Positions 10,998 to 22,049 are shown, counted from the first letter of the stretch. The stretch is DNA of 64,000 nt from Pythium myriotylum (GCA_023091665.1 JALJCQ010000002.1:97196-161195); one strand, 5' to 3'. Translations and numbers: made by a program. The notes: generated from the letters alone by a model not told the origin.

Positions 10998-11068
10998 CAA
11001 GGAAAGCAGGACTTGAACCCACAAGAAAGGTTTTGGAGACCTTCATTTTACCAATTAAATTATTCCCT
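10998..11068 (-). tRNA. trnW: tRNA-Trp (CCA)
   Basis: Cloverleaf on the minus strand: anticodon stem AAGGT/ACCTT around the loop CTCCAAA gives anticodon CCA. T-loop TTCAAGT. The CCA anticodon reads only UGG, consistent with UGA being a stop here. It lies between nad11 and cox1. Confidence 0.92.
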
Positions 11069-11338
11069 CATTTTAGTTAAAAAAAATTATTATTAAATTA
11101 TTTTATAATTCTTTAAGAATATAAATTATTTTTTTTAGTTATTTTACATATATTATTATCTATAATATATAATACGAATAATCTTTTGTTATTCTATTTA
11201 AAATCAAGGTTTTAATTTAATTTTTTATAATATTTAAAATATAATTTATATTATTACTGTTAATTTCTGATATAATATTAAATATAATTTAATAATATTT
11301 ATTTTTTAAATTATTATTAAATTATATTTATTACATTT
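11069..11338. other. AT-rich spacer between trnW and cox1
   Basis: 270 bp, almost entirely A and T, with no open frame worth calling. It is the 3' flank of cox1 and the 5' flank of trnW on the minus strand. Confidence 0.6.
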
Positions 11339-12850
<1,512 letters not shown>

Positions 12851-12910
12851 TTAGATAAAAAATTACATTTTCGGGAGGTTTAAATTTTTAAATATAAAGA
12901 ACATTGGTCT

Positions 12911-13009
12911 TTATTTTTTGAAATATTGTTTGATTTTATTTTTAAGAACTTTAATATCAGAAAATAATAATAAAATTATTACTAATGACGTAATTATTTT
13001 TAAAAGCAT
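12911..13009 (-). CDS. Small conserved ORF between cox2 and cox1 (orf32-like)
   Basis: A 32-codon open frame, ATG to TAA: one hydrophobic helix (about residues 4-16) and then a lysine-rich tail ending QYFKK. Oomycete mitochondrial genomes carry a 32-codon ORF called orf32 near cox2/cox1. The matching length and position make this its likely equivalent, though I am comparing length and place, not an alignment. It starts 25 bases after the cox2 stop, in the same direction, so it is probably cotranscribed with cox2 and cox1. Function unknown; a small membrane protein is plausible. Confidence 0.6.
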   Translation of the reverse strand: MLLKIITSLVIILLLFSDIKVLKNKIKQYFKK

Positions 13010-13033
13010 TTTAATTTAAATATAAATAGTTTT

Positions 13034-13804
13034 TTATGCGTCTAAATCAAAATTAACTTTGTTTTTTAACCAAACTAAATAATCTTCTAATGAAACTGCT
13101 TCTACTACAATAGGCATAAAACCGTGATTTATACCACAAATTTCACTACATTGACCGTAGAAAACACCTTCTCTTTTAATATACATAGATGTTTGATTTA
13201 AACGACCTGGACATGCATCTAATTTTACACCTAAAGAAGGTATAGCCCATGAATGTAAAACATCAGAAGCTGTTATTAAAACTCTAATATGACTGTTTGT
13301 AGGAACAACAACACGATTATCAACTTCTAAAAGTCTAAATTCTCCTATTGTTAAATCATTTTCTTGTACCATATAACTATCAAAAATTAAAGGTTCATCT
13401 GCGAATTCTAAATTATCAGAATACTCATAACTCCAATACCATTGACTACCAATAACTTTTAAAGTAATTATTGGGTCTATAATTTCATCCATAGAATATA
13501 ATAAAGCGAATGAAGGAACAGCTACTGTTAATAAAATTAATGCTGGAATAGTTGTCCAAATAATTTCTATAGTAGCACCGTGTACAAAAGTAGCTGGAAT
13601 AGGATTTTTTTTTTCATCAAATAAGGTAATTACTCTAAATAACATCCAACAAACAAAAACTGTTACAATAATTAAAAAAAACATTAAATCATGATGAAAG
13701 TTTATAATACCTTCCATTACAGGTGTTGCAGGATCTTGAAATCCTAATTGCCATGGTTCTGCCATGTCTAAATAAGCTATTTGATTTTTATAATTTGTTA
13801 TCAT
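13034..13804 (-). CDS. cox2: Cytochrome c oxidase subunit II
   Basis: A 256-residue subunit that carries the CuA centre and accepts electrons from cytochrome c. Two N-terminal membrane helices (about residues 36-58 and 80-105) are followed by the cupredoxin domain. CuA ligands are in [11 protein letters not shown] and [15 protein letters not shown] (two cysteines, His and Met). The aromatic patch QWYWSYEY is intact. It is the first gene of the cox2-orf32-cox1 unit. Its 94-bp leader (13807-13900) is duplicated 4,927 bp away in front of orf463. Confidence 0.98.
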   Translation of the reverse strand: MITNYKNQIAYLDMAEPWQLGFQDPATPVMEGIINFHHDLMFFLIIVTVFVCWMLFRVITLFDEKKNPIPATFVHGATIEIIWTTIPALILLTVAVPSFALLYSMDEIIDPIITLKVIGSQWYWSYEYSDNLEFADEPLIFDSYMVQENDLTIGEFRLLEVDNRVVVPTNSHIRVLITASDVLHSWAIPSLGVKLDACPGRLNQTSMYIKREGVFYGQCSEICGINHGFMPIVVEAVSLEDYLVWLKNKVNFDLDA

Positions 13805-13806
13805 AA

Positions 13807-13900
13807 TTTGATTTAATTTAACTTGAATTTTAATATATACAAAAATAAATAAGATATAAAAATTTTTAATATTTAATTATATATCCCTTAAATTATATAT
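13807..13900 (-). promoter_or_regulatory. cox2 leader, copy 1 of a 94-bp direct repeat
   Basis: Bases 13807-13900 are identical to 18734-18827. Each copy lies within a few bases of a start codon (cox2 here, orf463 there), so the repeat must contain the 5' leader and probably the promoter of both. The two copies bracket the accessory island. Confidence 0.85.
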
Positions 13901-13949
13901 TTTATTCTTTATTTTATAATAAATATTTTTTTGTTTAAGATAAAAAATT

Positions 13950-14147
13950 ATGTACATCAAAAATATTATAGAAAAAATAAAATATTGTTGGATAGGATTC
14001 TCAAAAATAAGTATTATTTTATATGGTTTTATAACCTCTTTTTTATTAGAATTTTTAATAAATGAAAATTTTTCTTATATTATCATTCAACATATTTTAT
14101 TAACAGATTTTTTTAATTTAAGTATCATTATTATAATAAAAATATAA
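13950..14147 (+). CDS. Doubtful 65-codon ORF
   Basis: A hydrophobic open frame running opposite to its neighbours, between the cox2 leader and the tail of the broken orf325. There is no recognisable motif. In sequence this AT-rich, a frame of this length can occur by chance, so I list it only as what this stretch holds. Confidence 0.2.
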   Translation: MYIKNIIEKIKYCWIGFSKISIILYGFITSFLLEFLINENFSYIIIQHILLTDFFNLSIIIIIKI

Positions 14148-14176
14148 AAGCTAATTTATAAAAATAATATAAAAAA

Positions 14177-15429
14177 TTAATTTTCTTTAGTTTCTTCATC
14201 AGATAAAAATTCTATAGACATATTTTCATCAGAAAATAAACTTGAATTTTCAAGAGAAGATACAGATTCGTAAATATTCAATAAAAATTTTAAATTAAAA
14301 TCAGAATTATAACTAATAGATGGTAAATCTGGAAACGTATTATCAATAGAAATTAAAAATTTATTAAATATTGGTTTTTCAAAACATCTTCTAAAAAAAG
14401 TGGTTTTTCTAAAAAACCGATATAACCATCATTTAATATTAAATTTGATAAAAATTTAACGTTTTCTGAACTTAAATCATATATAAAAAATAATAATTGT
14501 AAATCTCTATCAAAATTAGGGGTATTATTTCCAATTTTAGAAGTTATTAATAATAAATGTCTTAATGTATCATTTTGATAAGTATTTAAAATTTTAAATA
14601 AATCAATTAATTCTTCTTTAGTGATTCTTGAATTTTCATATTTATATTTTTCTTCATAAATTTCTTGTAAATATTTACATGCTAAATTATTAGAAATAGA
14701 AGATGTTTTTGTTAAAAAAGAACCAATTTCTAAATAATTTATATAAGGGTCTCTTATTGTTTGATCTAAAGAAGATGAATTAAAATATTCAAACCAACAA
14801 TTAAAGGAATTAGTATAACGAACGATAGCCCATTCAGTTAACATATAATTACCATAATTTAAAGCATTTGAATTTTTATTTAAATCGTGCCAAAAAAAAT
14901 TATAAGTATTAACATTAAGTTTAGTTATAAACCTATTTGTTGGTTTTTGAACATAAGAATCGTTTATAGTTAATGAATATTCAGTAGATCTTAATTCTAA
15001 CTTAATTAAATTTTTTGTAGAATTATTAAGATCATTTTTATTTAATTGAAGACAATTTTCATATCCAAAAAATAATTTTTCATTTAAATTTAGACATTCT
15101 TTATATTGTTTTTGAATTTCTTTACTATTTTGTTTAAAATAAATTTGAGATTTATTTTCTTCACTATAATAATCTTTTTCCATACAATAAACTATTTGAT
15201 TTAAAACTAAATCTGGTACTAAACTAAAATTAATAAGGCTTATTAAAAAAAAATTAATAAAAAAAACAAACAAATTAATTTTTCCTTGATTAAAATAAAA
15301 AGGAAGACTTTCAATTTGAATAGAAGTCAAAATAGTTTTTCTATTCTTTTTTATTGAAAATGATTCGAAAAAAGAAACACTACTATAAATCCCTTTAAAA
15401 ACTATTATTAAAATTATTATTATCCATAA
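14177..15429 (-). pseudogene. orf325, damaged member of the anchor-module ORF family
   Basis: The open core (15330-14353, 325 codons) begins TSIQIESLPF and continues through a membrane segment to VYCMEKD, then a long Asn/Leu/Tyr-rich domain of unknown function. The upstream frame stays open to 15429 and encodes the rest of the family anchor (IIVFKGIYSS), but without any in-frame ATG; the 325-codon frame starts only at a TTG. At the 3' end, the frame stops at 14353, yet a one-base shift opens about 58 more codons ending in an acidic tail at 14177, a family-like feature. Loss of the start codon and the 3' shift suggest decay, although non-ATG initiation cannot be excluded. It follows the recombinase directly. 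Confidence 0.7.
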
Positions 15430-16061
15430 TTATTTTTTAATTTTTAAGAGACCACGACGTTTCATAAAAGAAGTTAAAGTCATTGGATGGACACTTAATA
15501 ATTTTGATATAGAAGTATGATTTAATCCCATCTTTTTATATTCCCTAATTTTATCATAATATAAATCAAGTTTTAGACGACTACTTTTAGAGCCTTTCGG
15601 TCTACCTATATGTTTTCCTTCTTTTTTAGCCCGTATTAACCCTTCTTTAGTTCTCTCACTTATTAAATCTCTTTCAAATTGATAAATACCATCAAAAATA
15701 GTAATCATTAAATTAGTTATTAATCTAGAATGAGTACTTTTTGTATTTAAATTTTCTTTTAAAAAATAAAATGAATGCCTTCTCTAATAAAAAGTTGTAA
15801 TTGATGGACTAATTCACCAGAACTTCGACCGAACCGACTCATTTCAGTAAAAATAATCACATCTCCTTTCTTTACTTTATTTAAAAGATCACCTAATAAA
15901 CGTTTTGATAAAGGAACTGTTCCGGAAATCTTCTCCTCTACGAATTCATCAATGACTAAATCATTTTGAGCTGCATATTTATTAATTTGTATTTTTTGAT
16001 TTTCCAATTTTTGATCTGGCGTACTTACTCTAGCATACCCATATATTTTATTTTTTTTCAT
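15430..16061 (-). pseudogene. Serine recombinase (resolvase/invertase family), one frameshift
   Basis: The first frame (16061-15759, 100 codons) has the catalytic domain: YARVST with the nucleophile Ser13 and Arg11, the DQ that follows, and the SRFGRSSGEL block with the active-site arginines. The second frame (ATG at 15708 to 15430) has the family linker FERDLISERTKEG, the GRPKGS turn and a C-terminal helix-turn-helix (about the last 35 residues), as in Hin/Gin/Pin-type invertases and Tn3-type resolvases. Reading back one base at ATTTTTTAA near 15758 joins them without loss; the joined length of about 210 residues is normal for the family. A pseudogene, slippage at the T run, or a homopolymer read error would all fit. 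It is unexpected in mitochondrial DNA and suggests a bacterial, phage or plasmid source. Confidence 0.88.
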
Positions 16062-16089
16062 ATTTATTTTTTATATTATAATTAAAAAG

Positions 16090-16119
16090 AGAGGTGTTTT
16101 CCCTAGGGAAAACACCTCT
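16090..16119. repeat. 30-bp perfect palindrome upstream of the recombinase
   Basis: The palindrome is centred on CCCTAGGG, has GC-rich outer arms (AGAGGTG/CACCTCT) and no loop. It lies 28 bases upstream of the recombinase start and 11 bases past the orf174 stop. On the minus strand it is followed by CTTTTTAATT, so it has the form of an intrinsic terminator for orf174. Its centre and place also fit a binding or crossover site for the recombinase. Confidence 0.85.
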
Positions 16120-16130
16120 TTAAAAAACGA

Positions 16131-16655
16131 TCAAGGGGGTACTAAAACAGAAAATACCTGATTTGTATTATAAACAACCATCGATTCTTTTATGTTTTGA
16201 ATCACATCCCTTAAAACTAATCCCCCTATATCTAAATTGGATATTGTATACAGAAATATATTTCCTATTCTATACAAATCCTCTTCTGATATATTTGAAT
16301 TGTTTGCTGAACGAATTAATAAATCATGTAAATAAGTTCTAACCTGAGATGAACTATTTTCAATTAATAATGCACGATTTTCATTACCATTTTGATGATT
16401 CATTATACTTTCCATTAATTCAACCCTTCTTTCTGAAGTAGTTGAGTTATTTAATTCAATAATTGTATCTGAATCTATTGATGAAACCCTATTTAAATCA
16501 TTTATATAAGGCAATTCACCCACATTATTTTGCGATCTCCTGTTTAAAATATTTCTAAAAGTTTCCCGCATATTTAAAGTAGAAGGTCTTAAAACCATTC
16601 TAGTCACATTTGTTTCACCTGTGGTAGTGATTGTTTCTACTAATGTTCTTGTCAT
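16131..16655 (-). CDS. orf174, unrecognised island protein
   Basis: A 174-residue, mostly hydrophilic protein rich in Thr, Ser, Asn, Glu and Arg, with no membrane segment and no motif I recognise. The N-terminus is Thr-rich; the C-terminal half looks helical (residues about 105-160). Its amino-acid use (many Arg, Val, Thr and Glu; few Lys and Phe) and its visibly higher G+C contrast with core genes nearby. It ends in TGA, whereas every core gene stop I read was TAA or TAG. It starts 9 bases after the stop of orf186, so the two are probably cotranscribed. Signs point to transfer; function unknown. Confidence 0.75.
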   Translation of the reverse strand: MTRTLVETITTTGETNVTRMVLRPSTLNMRETFRNILNRRSQNNVGELPYINDLNRVSSIDSDTIIELNNSTTSERRVELMESIMNHQNGNENRALLIENSSSQVRTYLHDLLIRSANNSNISEEDLYRIGNIFLYTISNLDIGGLVLRDVIQNIKESMVVYNTNQVFSVLVPP

Positions 16656-16664
16656 AGGCTATAT

Positions 16665-17225
16665 TTAATCATCTATTCCTGGAATAGGATTTCCTAAAGT
16701 AAAAGTACCTTCTAAATTAATAGGTTTATCTAAACTAGGATTCTCATCTATCCCTTTTTTTAACAATAAATCTTTAATTTCTAATAATAACTTGATTTCT
16801 TCTTTGCTTAAATTCACTGAATTTTCATTCAATTTTTTTAAGGCATCTAATACCCCTTTATGATCTATTGCATGTAAATCTTTTGATAAAGTTCCTAAAG
16901 ATTTAATTGATTCTAAAGTCGCATTATTAAAAAAATCTGCATTATATAACCAGAAACCTCCTCCTATGAAACCAATAAAGAATAATACCCATAAAGCGTT
17001 CTTTAAAGTTAAATAATCGTAATAACTTTCCTTTTTTCCTTCTAAAATCAGTTCCTGATTTTCTAATTCTACTTTTTTCAATCCTTGTAATTGTTCTAAT
17101 ATTTGATCTTGATTTGATAAAACAGATTCGAAATCTGTTTCGATTCCTAAGAATTCTCTTATTGTAAATTTTATATATTTTATCATAATTGTTTTAAAAT
17201 CGACTTTTTTTAGTAAGGAAAACAT
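16665..17225 (-). CDS. orf186, coiled-coil membrane protein of the island
   Basis: A 186-residue protein. Residues about 30-65 look like a coiled coil (Glu/Gln/Leu heptads around QILEQLQGLKKVELENQ). A single membrane helix follows at about 77-96 (ALWVLFFIGFIGGGFW). After that comes a helical, charged tail with another possible coiled coil, and a Pro/Gly-rich end. I do not recognise the family. Anchored coiled-coil proteins of this shape occur in plasmid and phage maintenance or structural roles, but nothing here is diagnostic. It lies between orf463 and orf174 on the same strand. Confidence 0.72.
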   Translation of the reverse strand: MFSLLKKVDFKTIMIKYIKFTIREFLGIETDFESVLSNQDQILEQLQGLKKVELENQELILEGKKESYYDYLTLKNALWVLFFIGFIGGGFWLYNADFFNNATLESIKSLGTLSKDLHAIDHKGVLDALKKLNENSVNLSKEEIKLLLEIKDLLLKKGIDENPSLDKPINLEGTFTLGNPIPGIDD

Positions 17226-17336
17226 GCCTAAAAACAGTTTTTTATTTATTTATACATAAATATATTAAAAATGTTTTAAAAACCTTTTTGAATAAAAATA
17301 AAAACTATTTTACAAATTTTTACTATTATTTTTAAA

Positions 17337-18728
17337 CTATTTTCTTAATCTTTTTAAAGACAGGCTTTTTTCTTCATTTTCAAAAAAATACTTTTTTGTT
17401 GTATTAGTAGCTTTTTCAAAATTTTCAGAAAAATTTAATGTATTATTATTTAATACAGTATTTTTATCAAAATTATTTTCTATTAAATATGACTTAATAT
17501 CTGTTTTTCCATAAAAAACACTATTTTTAAAAATAATTAAATTACGTTTATTTATAGAAACATCATTATTTGATAATATTTCATTTTGAGAACGTTTGTA
17601 TTCTTTAAAATATGATAAAAATTTTAATCTATTCTCAAATAATGCATAAGTTTCGCCTATTAATAAATTATCAATAGAGATATCTTCAGTACTTTCACTT
17701 AAATAATTTGCAGATAATTCAAAAAAAGGTAATAAATCTTTGTTTAATTCTAATTTTTTATTTTTAATACTATCTGGTTTATAATCATAAGAAATTTTTT
17801 CAACAAAATCTAAATTACTTAAAAAAATTTCTGGATCATTTTCTTTTAATATATTAATAAAATATTCATTATTATCAATTAAAAAGTTTAAATAATTTAT
17901 AAAATTTATTAGATAATCAAAATTATTACAAATCCCTCTATCAAAAAAAAAATCAAAAATATCGTTAATAATAAAAATTGGTAATGATTTCTCTTGAAAA
18001 ATATTGATTTTAGAAAAAATTTCAACCCAATTTTTAAACCTATTTTCTTCTATTTTTGATTCAATCACATCAAAATGAGATTTTAAAAAAATAAAACGTA
18101 TTTTATGACAATTATAATTCAAATTATCTAAAATTTCTATAAAATTTTTACATTGAATATTTAAAATTTCAGGATTATTTTCATAACTAATTGTTTTAAA
18201 AATATCTTGTTTTTTATAGATTAATATATCAATTTCATTGTTTATTTCACGGAAAATTTTAAAATTATAATTATTTGAAAAATTTTTACTTGAATCACCT
18301 AAATAACCTGTATATTTAATGTTTTTTTTAAATATTCTTTCATATTCATTTTCCATATTCTCGATAATAGCATTTTCACTTAAAATAAAAGAATCCGGAT
18401 TTATTTGAAAATCCGACTCTTCAGAAGCTATCGAACTTCCGGTGATATCATCGGCTTCCTCATCCATACAATGGGCAGTATGATTAAAAATTAATTCAGA
18501 TAATAAATTTAAATTAATAAAACTTAAAAAAAAAAAAATTAAGAAGAAAGTAAATAAATTAATCTTCCCTTGATTAATATAAAAAGGCAAACTCTCTATT
18601 TGAATAGAAGTAGATAAAAACTCAGTACTTTTTCGCACTGAAAAAGGTGTTATAAAAGGAATGCTTTTATAAAACCCTTTAAAAATTATTATTGAAAATA
18701 TGATTGAATAAATTGTTAATAATAACAT
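17337..18728 (-). CDS. orf463, intact member of the anchor-module ORF family
   Basis: A 463-residue protein. It has a first hydrophobic segment (residues 1-17), the string FKGFYKSIPFITPFSVRKS, the string TSIQIESLPFYINQGKINLF, and a second membrane segment (about 60-80). Then comes HTAHCMDEE, which opens a long soluble domain that is acidic at first and later rich in Asn, Lys, Phe and Ile. The anchor is shared with the broken copies at 3283-4379 and 14177-15429; the C-terminal domains are unlike each other. The gene sits directly behind a duplicate of the cox2 leader, so it may be expressed like cox2. It ends in TAG. No known family recognised; a membrane-tethered protein is inferred. Confidence 0.8.
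   Translation of the reverse strand: MLLLTIYSIIFSIIIFKGFYKSIPFITPFSVRKSTEFLSTSIQIESLPFYINQGKINLFTFFLIFFFLSFINLNLLSELIFNHTAHCMDEEADDITGSSIASEESDFQINPDSFILSENAIIENMENEYERIFKKNIKYTGYLGDSSKNFSNNYNFKIFREINNEIDILIYKKQDIFKTISYENNPEILNIQCKNFIEILDNLNYNCHKIRFIFLKSHFDVIESKIEENRFKNWVEIFSKINIFQEKSLPIFIINDIFDFFFDRGICNNFDYLINFINYLNFLIDNNEYFINILKENDPEIFLSNLDFVEKISYDYKPDSIKNKKLELNKDLLPFFELSANYLSESTEDISIDNLLIGETYALFENRLKFLSYFKEYKRSQNEILSNNDVSINKRNLIIFKNSVFYGKTDIKSYLIENNFDKNTVLNNNTLNFSENFEKATNTTKKYFFENEEKSLSLKRLRK
18552..18693 (-). repeat. 142-bp identical N-terminal module, island copy
   Basis: Identical to 4200-4341, same orientation. It covers the coding part from the first conserved block to the second membrane segment of orf463. 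The mirrored copy is at 63770-63911. Confidence 0.9.
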
Positions 18729-18733
18729 AAATC

Positions 18734-18827
18734 TTTGATTTAATTTAACTTGAATTTTAATATATACAAAAATAAATAAGATATAAAAATTTTTAATATT
18801 TAATTATATATCCCTTAAATTATATAT
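18734..18827 (-). promoter_or_regulatory. cox2-type leader, copy 2, in front of orf463
   Basis: Identical to 13807-13900 over 94 bases, ending five bases before the orf463 start codon. It gives orf463 the same upstream sequence as cox2. It probably marks how the island entered or was duplicated. Confidence 0.85.
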
Positions 18828-18936
18828 ATTTTATATTTAATGATTTGAAGGATATATTTAAATTATTAATAATATGTATATTATTAATGTTATATTATTT
18901 AAATATTTATATAATAAAATTTAATTAATTTTAAAT

Positions 18937-19012
18937 TCGGAAGAAAAGGATTCGAACCTTTGATCTTCTGTTCCCAAAACAGATGCATTAAACCATACTA
19001 TGCTACCTTCCG
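18937..19012 (-). tRNA. trnP: tRNA-Pro (UGG)
   Basis: Minus-strand cloverleaf with anticodon stem TCTGT/ACAGA around TTTGGGA, anticodon TGG; acceptor arms CGGAAG/CTTCCG. First of a tight trnP-trnM-trnS-trnN cluster next to rnl. Confidence 0.93.
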
Positions 19013-19028
19013 TTAATAGTTAAAAAAA

Positions 19029-19100
19029 TGATGATGGTAGGACTCGAACCTACAACATCAGGATTATGATTCCCACGCTCCACCATTAAACTACATCATC
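19029..19100 (-). tRNA. trnM: tRNA-Met (CAU), probable elongator
   Basis: Acceptor GATGATG/CATCATC, T-arm GTAGG/CCTAC, anticodon loop ATCATAA with CAT. Of three CAT tRNAs in the window, the one at 30494 has initiator-like features and the one at 26012 resembles tRNA-Ile(CAU), leaving this as the elongator. Confidence 0.85.
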
Positions 19101-19152
19101 TTTTTAATTTTTATATCTTAAATAATAAAAAATGTTCTAAAATGTGATTTAA

Positions 19153-19241
19153 AGGTCGAAGTGGGATTTGAACCCACGAGTTACAAAAATAACTGATAGT
19201 TTAGCAAACTACTGCCTTAAACCGGACTTGGCTATTCGACC
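19153..19241 (-). tRNA. trnS: tRNA-Ser (GCU)
   Basis: Acceptor GGTCGAA/TTCGACC, anticodon loop TGCTAAA with GCT, and the long variable arm of class II tRNAs. Confidence 0.92.
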
Positions 19242-19270
19242 AAAAAAATAAAAATGAATAATATATATAA

Positions 19271-19342
19271 CTTCTTTGATAGGATTCGAACCTACAACCT
19301 AATGGTTAACAGCCATTTGCTCTACCATTGAGCTACAAAGAA
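19271..19342 (-). tRNA. trnN: tRNA-Asn (GUU)
   Basis: Acceptor TTCTTTG/CAAAGAA, anticodon loop CTGTTAA with GTT. It lies about 55 bases from the 3' end of rnl. Confidence 0.93.
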
Positions 19343-19396
19343 AGAAATATATATATTTATTATATCTTTTATTTAAAAAAATTTGAAACTTTTAGT

Positions 19397-19674
19397 ATTT
19401 TTAAGCTAAATATTTTACAATACTTGCACTTAAAACCTATCAATGTAATAGTCTTTTACAGTTTTCATTTGAAAAAATTTTAAGAATGGCTTCTTACTTA
19501 GATGCTTTCAGTAATTATCCAAAATAAATTTAGCTACTCGGCGATGCTTAAAAACAACCGATACACCAGAGATTTACCCTTCTCGGTCCTCTCGTACTAG
19601 AGTTAGATTCTTTCATTTTTCAAGTTATCTATAGAAGATAGGAACCAAACTGTCTCACGACGTTCTAAACCCAA

Positions 19675-19714
<40 letters not shown>

Positions 19715-19792
19715 AACCTTCTTCAGCTCCAGGATGTGATGAGTCGACATCGAGGTGCCAAACGACTCCGTCGATAGGAGCTCTTAGGAGTC

Positions 19793-19835
<43 letters not shown>

Positions 19836-20273
19836 AATCTTTCCACAAAGAATTATCGGATCACTATGACCGACTTTCGTCCCTGTTTGATATGTCTATC
19901 TTACAGTCAAGCAAGCTTTTACCATTACGCTCTACAATTGATATTAAAATCCAATTTGAGCTTACCTTTGTACACCTCCGTTACTCTTTAGGAGGTGACC
20001 GCCCCAGTCAAACTACCAACCATACAATGTCTATTTTTAAAAAATATTAGTTATTTATTTTAATAAGAGTGGTATTTCAATGTCATCTAAACAATTCACT
20101 AGCGTGAAGGTTTCAAAGATTCCCACTTATACTACACATATTAGATAAAATAACAATATAAAGATGTAGTAAAGGTTCACGGGGTCTTTCCGTCTAACTA
20201 TAGAAAATCCGCATCTTCACGGATAATTCAAATTCACTGAGTCTATATTGGAGACAGCGGGGATGTCGTTACA

Positions 20274-20330
<57 letters not shown>

Positions 20331-20388
20331 GAGTTACGGCCGCCGTTTACTGGGACTTCCATTCAATGCGTAAACATCTCCTATTAAT

Positions 20389-20426
<38 letters not shown>

Positions 20427-22032
20427 GTTACCATTTAGCAGAGTCCTAAGTTTTTATTAAACAGTCGCAACCCCCTATTCTGTGCCACCTACTTTTTTAA
20501 GAGCAGGTACTCTTTATCCCGAAGTTACAGAGTCATTTTGCCGAGTTCCTTCAATATAGTTCTCTCATTCACCTTAGTCTACTCGACCTATCCACCTGTG
20601 TCGGTTTAGGGTACGGTTTATTAATTAAAAAAGCTTTTTCCTGAAAAAGTTAAACTTTTTGTCACTTTTTTTAAAAAATTTAATTTAAAAATTATCCCAT
20701 CAAAATTTGCTTTCGTCAAATCTTTCTTAGGGGCCGTTTCACTCTATGAAATACATCTTAACATAGAAACCCTTGGATTTACGGTGATAATGATTCTTAT
20801 TCATTATTTTTTGTTACTAATGCCAGCATTTTCGTTTCTGATATCTTCAACGTATTTTACAACACATCTTTTTCAACATACAGAATGTTCCGCTACCGTT
20901 TTATTCTAAAAATAAAACTTGCCGCTTCGGTAAATTTCTTAAGTCTCGATACATTTTAGGCGCAAAAAAACTAGACCAATGAGCTATTACGCTTTCTTTA
21001 AAGGATGGCTGCTTCCAAGCCTACCTACTGGTTGTAATCATTTTTTAACTTCCTTTTTCACTTAGAATATTATTTAGAGACCTTAGCGATCAATCTGGGC
21101 TGTTTCCCTCTTGACAAAAGACCTTAGCGCCTAATGTCTGTCTATTTAAATAACCTTTTTTCGTATTCGGAGTTTCTAAGAGTTCAGTAAGTTTTTACGC
21201 CCCCTAGCTCAATGAGTGCTCTACCCCAAAAAAAGATTTTAAATGCTCTACTTCAATAGATTTCGCGGAAAACCAGCTATCTCCGAGTTTGATTAGCCTT
21301 TCACTCCTAACCACAAATCATCTCCATATTTTGCCACATATGTGAGTTCGATCCTCCAAATAGTTTTACCTATTTTTCAATCTGTTCATGGTTAGATCAC
21401 TCGGTTTCGGGTCTTATTCTTATAACTTCAATGCATTTTAAAACTTGATTTATCTACGCCTACTTTAAAAAATTAAGCTTGCTATAAAAATAAACTTGCT
21501 GGCCCATTATGCAAAAGGTACACTGTCACTTTAATAAAAAGTTCCAATTGATTGTTAACATTAAGTTTCAGAATTATTTCAAACTCGAAAGTTCTTTTTC
21601 ACCTTTCCTTTACAGTACTTGTTCACTATCGGTCATTAATTCTTATAGGTTTTGAGGGTGGTTCCCCAATATTCAAAAAAGACTTCACATATCTCTTCTT
21701 ACTAATATAAAAACATATATTTTTCTACAGGACTTTAACCTTTTTTAGTAAATTTTTCAAAATTTTTCAAAAAATATAATATTGTTTTTATAAACCTAAG
21801 TCCACGTTCGCTCGTCACTACTAACGGATTCTCGTTTGATTTTTAGAACAGTTACTTAGATATTTCAGTTCACTGCTTTTTAAATTTTCACAAAGAAAAA
21901 GTTTTCTCTAGGAGATCTATATCTCAAAATAAATTTATATTTGATATAGCTTTTCGCATTTTTACGTCCTAAAAATAAAATTAATGCCAAGGCATCCACT
22001 TAATGCTTTTATTATTATTGTACTTAAACCAT
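19397..22032 (-). rRNA. rnl: Large subunit ribosomal RNA
   Basis: A bacterial-type 23S-like rRNA on the minus strand. The 5' end has the GTGGATGCCTTGGCA-like block. Conserved 3' domains are clear, including the peptidyl-transferase region (GGATAACAGGCTGAT), the sarcin-ricin loop (AGTACGAGAGGACCG) and the CGATGTCGACTCATC block. No intron is visible at the usual sites. Ends are estimated from conserved terminal helices and may be off by some tens of bases. It is followed downstream by the trnN-trnP cluster and preceded by rps4, all on one strand. Confidence 0.95.
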
Positions 22033-22049
22033 TTAAATAATTTAAAATT

